NCBI GenBank assembly: GCA_963682025.1
Contig: OY821522.1
Location: 25,272,490 to 25,336,489 of the forward strand
Length of the DNA: 64,000 nucleotides
Direction: 5' to 3'
Origin: Cordilura impudica
Lineage: Eukaryota > Arthropoda > Insecta > Diptera > Scathophagidae
Positions within the stretch are counted from its first letter, which is position 1. The number at the start of each line of letters is the position of its first letter. Position numbers and translations under genes: made by a program. The notes under the pieces were generated by a model that was not told the origin of the DNA, made no database searches, and saw only the letters and a program-made list of their open reading frames with translations. Positions 58,115 through 64,000 of the stretch are shown piece after piece.

Positions 58115-58321
58115 ATGGGAAACCAAGCGTCATTCCAAAAAATAGTGCTCGCAGCACCTACTGCTGTCAGCGTTAGTGTAGAGGTAATAATTTTGATCTG
58201 CATTATAACAACAATAATAGTGGTAGTAAGATATTTAAAAAGATTTGTAAAAAAGGAAATAAGGAGACAAGGCGTAAGATGTTACAAGATGTTTAATAAA
58301 AAGAAAAATTTTAATTTATAA
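58115..58321 (+). CDS. R2 leader small ORF: 68-residue Met-Gly, single-span, basic-tail membrane protein
   Basis: ATG at 58115 (an in-frame ATG at 58100 would add five residues) gives MGNQASFQKIVLAAP: Gly2 with Ser6 fits N-myristoylation. Residues ~18-38 are hydrophobic (VEVIILICIITTIIVVV) and form one predicted membrane span with a Cys. A strongly basic stretch, RYLKRFVKKEIRR, follows. The order recalls fusion-associated small transmembrane (FAST) proteins of reoviruses and small leader ORFs that I recall being described in some Drosophila gypsy-group elements. Both comparisons are from memory and unverified. It is intact here although gag and pol are broken. R1 has a broken counterpart. Confidence 0.6.
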   Translation: MGNQASFQKIVLAAPTAVSVSVEVIILICIITTIIVVVRYLKRFVKKEIRRQGVRCYKMFNKKKNFNL

Positions 58322-58630
58322 ATAAGTACAAAAAAAAAAATTTTTTTTTTTAAATATATAAAAAAAAAAGAAAGAAAAGAAGGAAAATTTTTTTTTGATT
58401 ATTATAAACTTAATGTATAAGATAAAAAAAATATATATATATAAAAGGGAAAATGAAACTTTGTAATAAGCATAAGATGAATTAATTAAGTTTTTTTTAT
58501 ATATGTATTCGGATATTTTAAACACAAATTTACATTTTGAACATAAATTACATTAAATTACAAAAATTAAGGAAATGGTGTGAAACAAATAAAACTAATA
58601 TGAAATATAATTAACATTTTTATTGTGCTA

Positions 58631-59938
58631 ATGGAAAAGATATTTTCAGAGTTAAATAGACAAATCTCTAACGCAAAGAAATCACTAAATAATCCGTATA
58701 CTGCGGAAACAAAAGCATCAAAGAAACAAGGCCTCAGCAAAGTTAAATTAGAAGTAGAAAACATATTAAGTAGTAAGGGCATTACTAAATCCGAAAGCGA
58801 GGGTTATTTAGATCGATTTAATAAATTACAGAGAGAGTACATAAACGCGTTAAACCTACACGAGGGAAGTTGAAGTAAGGTAATGGAAAATCAGAATTTA
58901 CAGGCAGAGGCAGGAAATTTGATTACAATGGAGGTCCCACTGGACATGAACGAATTATCCTCGGTTTCGAAATTAGTTACCAAATTCAATGGCAATAAAG
59001 AGGAAGTTAATGAATTTTTAGCAAGCTTAGAGATAGTAAGTGCCGGAATAGCTGCTCAAAAGCAGAAATCACTATTTGATTTTATATTTAGAACAAAGTT
59101 AGATAACAAAGTGCAAAATAGAGTAAGGCAAGTAGAAGTACCAAATAATATACAAGAATTGATAAGCACACTATAGAGAACTTATAAACCAAAAAAGAAC
59201 CCAAACGTTTTGTTGAATGAGCTAACCCGGATAGTACAAACAAATGAGTCAGTTAGGAAATTTTCCAACAGAATAGAAAACCTGATAAATGAACTCAATG
59301 AGGTACAGATTACGAATTTAGGTGAAGAAAGCAGGGACATAGTGTCACGAAATAATAACTTCATAGCATTTAATTCCTTCAAAAATGGATTAAAAAACCA
59401 AGAGGTTATAAGAACTATTGAAGCAAGTCGCGTGAAAACTTTCACAGACGCGGTAGCAATAGCGGAGGAAACAGCCTCAGACATGACTCGGAAACAGGTG
59501 ATGTATCAAAATGTAAATTATAGTAACAACTTTAGAGGTGTTAACAATGGCAAGAGAAATAACAACAACCGTTACAACAACTGGGGAAACAGTTATAATA
59601 ATTATAATTATAGTTATAACAACAATCATAACAACAATCGTAACGGAAGAAATTATGATAGCAACGGTAATGGTTACAATAGTGTGAGCAACAACAACGG
59701 CCAGAGAAGATACAACAATAGTGCTCCAGCCAATAGTTATAACAACAGAGGTGGAAACAGCTACCGTGGTAATAACAACAGGGGTAGCAATAATAACAAT
59801 AATGGTAACAACCGCAGGAATGGCAACAATTATAGTGGCGCAAATAGAGGTCGAAACGTAAACCATGTTCGAGAGCAGGGAAACTCCCAGCGTCCGGAGA
59901 CTGTGATATACACGGACTCTCCGGATCAAGAACAATAA
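58631..59938 (+). pseudogene. gag: R2 Gag with two in-frame stops
   Basis: From ATG 58631 (MEKIFSELNRQISNAKKSLN) one frame runs to TAA 59936-59938, interrupted only by TGA at 58871-58873 and TAG at 59174-59176. The N-terminal ~80 residues are matrix-like and match R1's Gag start in position. A capsid-like region follows (SVSKLVTKFNGNKEEVNEFL, ELTRIVQTNESVRKFSNRIE). The C-terminal ~140 residues are an Asn/Gly/Tyr/Arg low-complexity tail with GNNNRG-type runs and no zinc knuckle. Pol follows in the -1 frame. Confidence 0.8.
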
Positions 59939-59940
59939 AC

Positions 59941-61902
59941 ATTGATAGAATATACAGCATTTCATCCAACTTAAAAAATTACATCAAGTTATGTATACAA
60001 GGATCGAGTGGTGTGTTGACATTCTTGATCGACATAGGAGCTGACGTTTCCTTGTGTAAGGAAGATCTTTTACAAAATTATGGAAAGAATCAGGATGACT
60101 ACTGCTGTTTAACAGGAATCTCAAAAGAGAAAATAAGATCATTGGGTTCCACCACATTGGAAATTCCACTGGGAGAAAACACAATAAAACAAAAAGTACA
60201 GATCGTGAACGATGATTTTCCGATTTACACGGATGGAATAATTGGAAGAGATTTCCTTTGCAAATACAATTGCAATATTGACTACGAAAGATATATACTA
60301 ACGGTAAAGGTTATGGGTGAGCTGATAACAATACCCATACACAGTGACACATATACGGTAAATGCTGTCAGAATCCCTCCGAGGTCTGAAATCATTATAC
60401 CTTTTAAATTGAAACTAGAAAAAGATGGCGTAATTTGCAATAGAGAAATTGCGAAGGGTGTGTTTTTGGCAAACGCGATTGTTCCAAAAGACGGGAATCA
60501 GCATGTAAGATTATTAAATGTTCTTGATAAAACAACGGTAATAAGAAATTTAAAAATAGAGACTATCCCCTTAGATAATTACAGCGTCTATAGAATGCGT
60601 AACAGTAATACAAAATATACAAAAGAGAGATTTAAAAAATTGTTAGATGAGCTTAATCTGGATAACACGAATACCAAAGCTAGGGATGAACTTATAACGA
60701 TATTGGAAAACTACCAATCAATTTTTCATTTAGATGGTGAGAATTTAACCACCAACAATTTTTACAATCAAACGATTCAATTACAGGACACGAGTCCGGT
60801 ATATATAAAAAATTATCGTCTACCACAAACACATACGGAAGAAATTAATAATCAGGTACAAGACTTATTGAAGAGCAACATAATCGAACCATCTATAAGT
60901 CCTTATAATGCTCCACTTTTGTTAATTCCAAAGAAGGGACAGACTGATCTAAAAAAATGGAGATTGGTCGTTGATTTCAGGAAACTGAATGATAAAGTCG
61001 TTAACGACAAGTTTCCGTTAACAAGATTAGACGACATTCTCGACAAACTTGGTAGAGCTAAGTATTTTTCGACATTGGACATGACAAGTTCTTTTCATCA
61101 GATAGAACTTGACCATGACTCAAGGCCTTATACAGCATTTTCGACCCAAAATGGTCATTATCAATATACCAGGCTACCATTTGGCCTGAAGATTTCTTCT
61201 AATAGTTTTCAACGTATGTTGACGATAGCACTTTCTGGTTTAGAGTCTGAAGCATTTTTGTATGTGGATGACGTAATTGTTTTCGGATGTAGTTTAAAAC
61301 ATCATAACGACAACTTACTCAAAGTATTCGAACGATTGACGAAATACAATCTGAAATTGGATGCTGCGAAATGTTGTTTCCTAAAACCTGAAGTGATTTA
61401 CTTAAGACATCTGATTACTGCGGAAGGTATTAAACCCGACCCAGGCAAATTCGAGGCAATTTCGAGGTATCCGATACCGAAAAATGCCGGCGATGTCAGT
61501 CGGTTTGTAGCTTTTTGTAATTATTACAGAAGGTTTATAAAAGACATTGCACAAATCGCGAGCTGTTTGAATGAATTGCTTAAAAAGAAAGTGAAATTCG
61601 TTTGGTCAGAGCAATGCCAATCAGCATTCGAGAATTTGAAGACGAAATTAATTAAACCCCCTATACTTCAGTACCCAAATTTTGACGGGACATTCATATT
61701 AACTACGGACGCTTCAGATTTCGCACTTGGTGCAGTACTTTCACAGGGAATAATTGGCGAAGATTTACCAATATCTTTTGCTAGTAGATCACTGAACAAA
61801 TACGAAAGAAATAAGCCGGTCATAGAGAAAGAATTATTAGGAATCTATTGGGGAATTCAATTTTTAGACCATATTTGTATGGGAGAAAATTCACCGTGGT
61901 AA
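59941..61902 (+). pseudogene. pol: R2 Pol part 1: protease, RT, RNase H start
   Basis: The frame is -1 relative to gag and has no ATG start. Protease: LTFLIDIGADVSL, where the usual Asp-Thr-Gly triad reads Asp-Ile-Gly (one base change), so protease is probably dead. RT: KWRLVVDFRKLN, KYFSTLDMTSSFHQI, TRLPFGLKISSNSF and the YVDD box (FLYVDDVIVFG). RNase H starts LTTDASDFALGAVLSQG and has the Glu-bearing KPVIEKELLGIYWGIQF. The frame slips at about 61890 (ends GENSPW). Confidence 0.85.
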
Positions 61903-62165
61903 CTGACCACAGACCGCTAGTGTCTTTATTTTCACACAAGAACCCGAGTTCAAAGTTGACGAGGATAAGGTTGGAACTTTCGGATTACGATTTCGAGATT
62001 GTGTACAAGAAAGGTACTAATAACACCAACGCGGATGCTTTGTCAAGAATACAAATCGATTCGGACACGTTAAAACAAATGATACCACTGGAAAATGACG
62101 AAAGCATAAAGAAGGCATTAATAATAACTAGAGGCATGAAAAGAAAAGAAAAACTACGGAAATAG
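61848..62165 (+). pseudogene. pol: R2 Pol part 2: RNase H end
   Basis: Continues in a second frame with YGRKFTVVTDHRPLVSLFSH (catalytic Asp) and TNNTNADALSRI. The frame ends in a TAG near 62165 that results from a second slip around 62150. Coding then goes on in a third frame through 62166-62413 into the integrase. Confidence 0.8.
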
Positions 62166-63472
62166 CAGATAGAATAAACGATGATATATCGCATAGGGAG
62201 CCTGATCAACTCCATGCATGGGATTGTACATCCATAAACGACGTAAAGCGCGCAAGGAAATTAAAATTCATATTTGAAAAAAGGCCTATAAAGAGAAAAG
62301 ATAAAAATTTATATTACATAGTAGAAAATGATGATAAAATCAATGAAACACGTGTTAGATGTGGTGATAATCCGAATTACTTAGGTAAACTTCTGGAGAA
62401 ACTACAATCATATTTGAAAAATACGAAATACAGAAAATTTGCACTCGCTAAGGACGATGCAATATTTAATATGATATCTGCAGATGAATTAAAAAATTTG
62501 TATAATGAGCTCAATAAATTTGATAAAGAAAACATCACAATAATGCTATATAACAAGCCTCAAAAAGTAACAGATGAAAATAAAAAAATGGAATTGATAG
62601 AATTATTCCACGACACCCCACAGGGAGGTCACTTTGGAGTTAGAAAAACTCTTTTAAAATTAAAACAAAGATATGTTTGGAAAGATATGACAAAGATGGT
62701 AAAAAGATACGTTTCAAGGTGTGATCTGTGTCAGAGGAACAAGCAGATAAGACATACCAAAGAACCACTTTGCATTACTGATACACCTAGTAAAAGCTTT
62801 CATACTGTCGTAATCGACACGGTAGGACCTTTACGTCCATCGAATAATTATAGATACATTCTAACTATGCAATGTGAGTTAACTAAATATGTGATTGCCT
62901 GTCCGATGAGGACAAAAGAAGCGAAGTCAATAGCAAAAGCATTGACAGATAACGTTATATTGAAATACGGACTATTTAGCGTACTCAAATCAGATAGAGG
63001 CACTGAGTTCACGAACGAGTTAATGAGGGAAATATGCAAATTGTTAAAAATAGAACAAAAATTTTCAACACCATACCATCATGAGACGTTAGGCACGGTC
63101 GAAAGGAACCACAGGGTTCTCAACGAGTATTTTTTGTCTTTCGTGGAAGATGATGAGTGGGATGAATGGATACCATATTATTCCTTTGCTTATAACATCA
63201 CTCCTCACGTGGATACAGAGTACTCACCATTTGAGTTAATATTTGGCAAATTACCAAGTTTACCAGGCGATGAAGTCATGAATCATCAAAAGGTTTACAA
63301 CTTTGAGAATTATGCAAATGAGTTAAAAGTTAGGCTAAAACACTCATTGGAAAGTGCAAGAAAACTATTAACTACGGTAAAAGAGAAAAGAAGCAGAGAA
63401 TCTCATAAAAATAGCAATAGCATAGAATTAATTAAAGGTAGGAGATTTAGTACTAGTGAAAGCAGGCAATAG
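62166..63472 (+). pseudogene. pol: R2 Pol part 3: integrase
   Basis: HHCC zinc-binding module: FHDTPQGGHFGVRKT and RCDLCQRNK. Catalytic D,D,E: VVIDTVGPL, LKSDRGTEFTNEL, ETLGTVERNHRVLNEY. The core is intact, and the open frame extends upstream of the first Met to the RNase H junction. Near 63430 the frame slips once more; the GPY/F-type end (SPYHGPYTIVDIDHLNVLV, 63485-63545) is in another frame, ending about 63590. Confidence 0.85.
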
Positions 63473-63751
63473 GACAAAACATGAATCACCGTATCATGGT
63501 CCATATACCATAGTAGATATAGATCATCTTAATGTATTAGTTCAAATTGAAAATAACGTCGTTCCACAAAAACTTACTAAAAAGATATGTAAAGTAAAGC
63601 AAAAACAAAAAAAAAAAAAAAAGGAATAACAATTTTTTTTTATTATAAATATAAACAACAAAAAGAAAAAATGCACAACAATAATGTATTATAAGTAATC
63701 CTACAATTTCCATATTTATAAAAATTGTAAGATTTCTCTTTAGGGCGAGGG

Positions 63752-64000
63752 TGTAGTATATCCATGAATAATTTCAAGGCTATTACTCATCACCCAAGCA
63801 AAATAGCAATTAAGTATTTAAGCATTTGTTTAAAATAACAAAACCAAGGTTATTAGTTGTAACCAATTAAACAATTATAAAGAAAGACCCAAATAACGAA
63901 AACAATATCGTGTTGCATTCAAGTGGCGGTACGCTTGCAGTTCATTTGAGAACAGCACGAGAGTGTTTAGTTACACTTGAACATATGTGGAACTCCAGAT
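63752..64000 (+). repeat. R2 3' LTR (start only) with polypurine tract
   Basis: TGTAGTATATCC repeats the LTR start; it is preceded by the purine run AGGGCGAGGG (63742-63751). It follows the 5' LTR closely over the 249 bases present and should continue ~450 bases beyond the window. Confidence 0.9.

Larger units (their letters stand above)
57100..64000 (+). mobile_element. R2: env-less Ty3/gypsy retrotransposon, runs off the right edge
   Basis: 5' LTR 57100-57802, PBS, leader with a small membrane-protein ORF, gag, a full pol (protease, RT, RNase H, integrase with GPY/F-like end), polypurine tract, and the start of the 3' LTR at 63752. Several stops and frameshifts break gag and pol. It is inserted in R1's RT. 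No env follows integrase: only ~160 bases lie between the end of pol coding (~63590) and the polypurine tract. Confidence 0.9.

Noticed and set aside
59477..59969. Minus-strand frames of 142 and 162 residues opposite R2 gag
   Set aside because: Shadows of the Asn-rich gag tail; the Ile/Val- and Tyr/Cys-rich compositions are what reverse-strand Asn/Gly codons produce.
1..64000. tRNA, rRNA or riboswitch genes
   Set aside because: I scanned by eye for conserved tRNA boxes and rRNA blocks and saw none; a covariance-model search would be decisive.

Overview
This window looks like repeat-dense DNA from a higher fly (Diptera, probably Schizophora). The base composition is very AT-rich. It holds an Env-bearing errantivirus, INE-1/DINE-like Helentron-derived repeats with GTCC-rich tracts, Penelope elements with a GIY-YIG domain, rosa-like mariners, Helitrons with small introns, and two env-less Ty3/gypsy elements. 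I found no host gene, rRNA or tRNA that I can defend. Almost all of the 64 kb is transposable-element sequence, much of it nested, and the nesting gives a relative order of insertion. The species cannot be fixed from the sequence alone.

Layout. 1-1342: 5' end of a Helitron (H1) on the minus strand. 1591-13097: an errantivirus with two 322-324 bp LTRs, gag, broken pol and broken env; it is split at 7733-11432 by a second, inverted H1 Helitron that carries MITEs and an inner Helitron end. 13306-22338: an ~0.8 kb Helentron-like repeat (HINE) split by an 8.2 kb non-coding Helentron-like composite (copy A, 13605-21847). 22414-43993: four Penelope copies. P1, P2 and P3 lie head to tail on the minus strand, and P4 is fused head to head with P3. 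P1 is split by copy B of the composite (24727-34886, itself carrying a mariner and a HINE) and by a 1.9 kb transposon with CCCAGCGG ends that encodes a spliced DUF4806-like gene. P4 is split by another HINE.

43994-48294: AT-rich sequence with the PBS/LTR end of a minus-strand LTR element (R3) and a deleted mariner. 48295-52279: Helitron H2 with Rep and PIF1-like helicase remnants, cut off by the LTR of element R1. 52280-57099: R1, a Ty3/gypsy element with two small leader ORFs, gag, protease and an internally deleted RT, holding a HINE. 57100-64000: R2, a related and more complete element with 703-bp LTRs, which has cut R1 and runs off the right edge.

The most interesting points are these. 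(1) An 8.2 kb composite rolling-circle element has two 5' ends but one 3' end and was inserted twice as a unit. (2) A small ORF with an N-terminal Met-Gly, one membrane span and a basic tail lies upstream of gag in both env-less elements. (3) The CCCAGCGG transposon carries a spliced DUF4806-like gene, a fold-back MITE in its intron and a 45-bp minisatellite that is open on both strands. Junction reconstructions come from comparing paralogous copies inside the window by eye. Identity levels are estimates by eye, not computed alignments.
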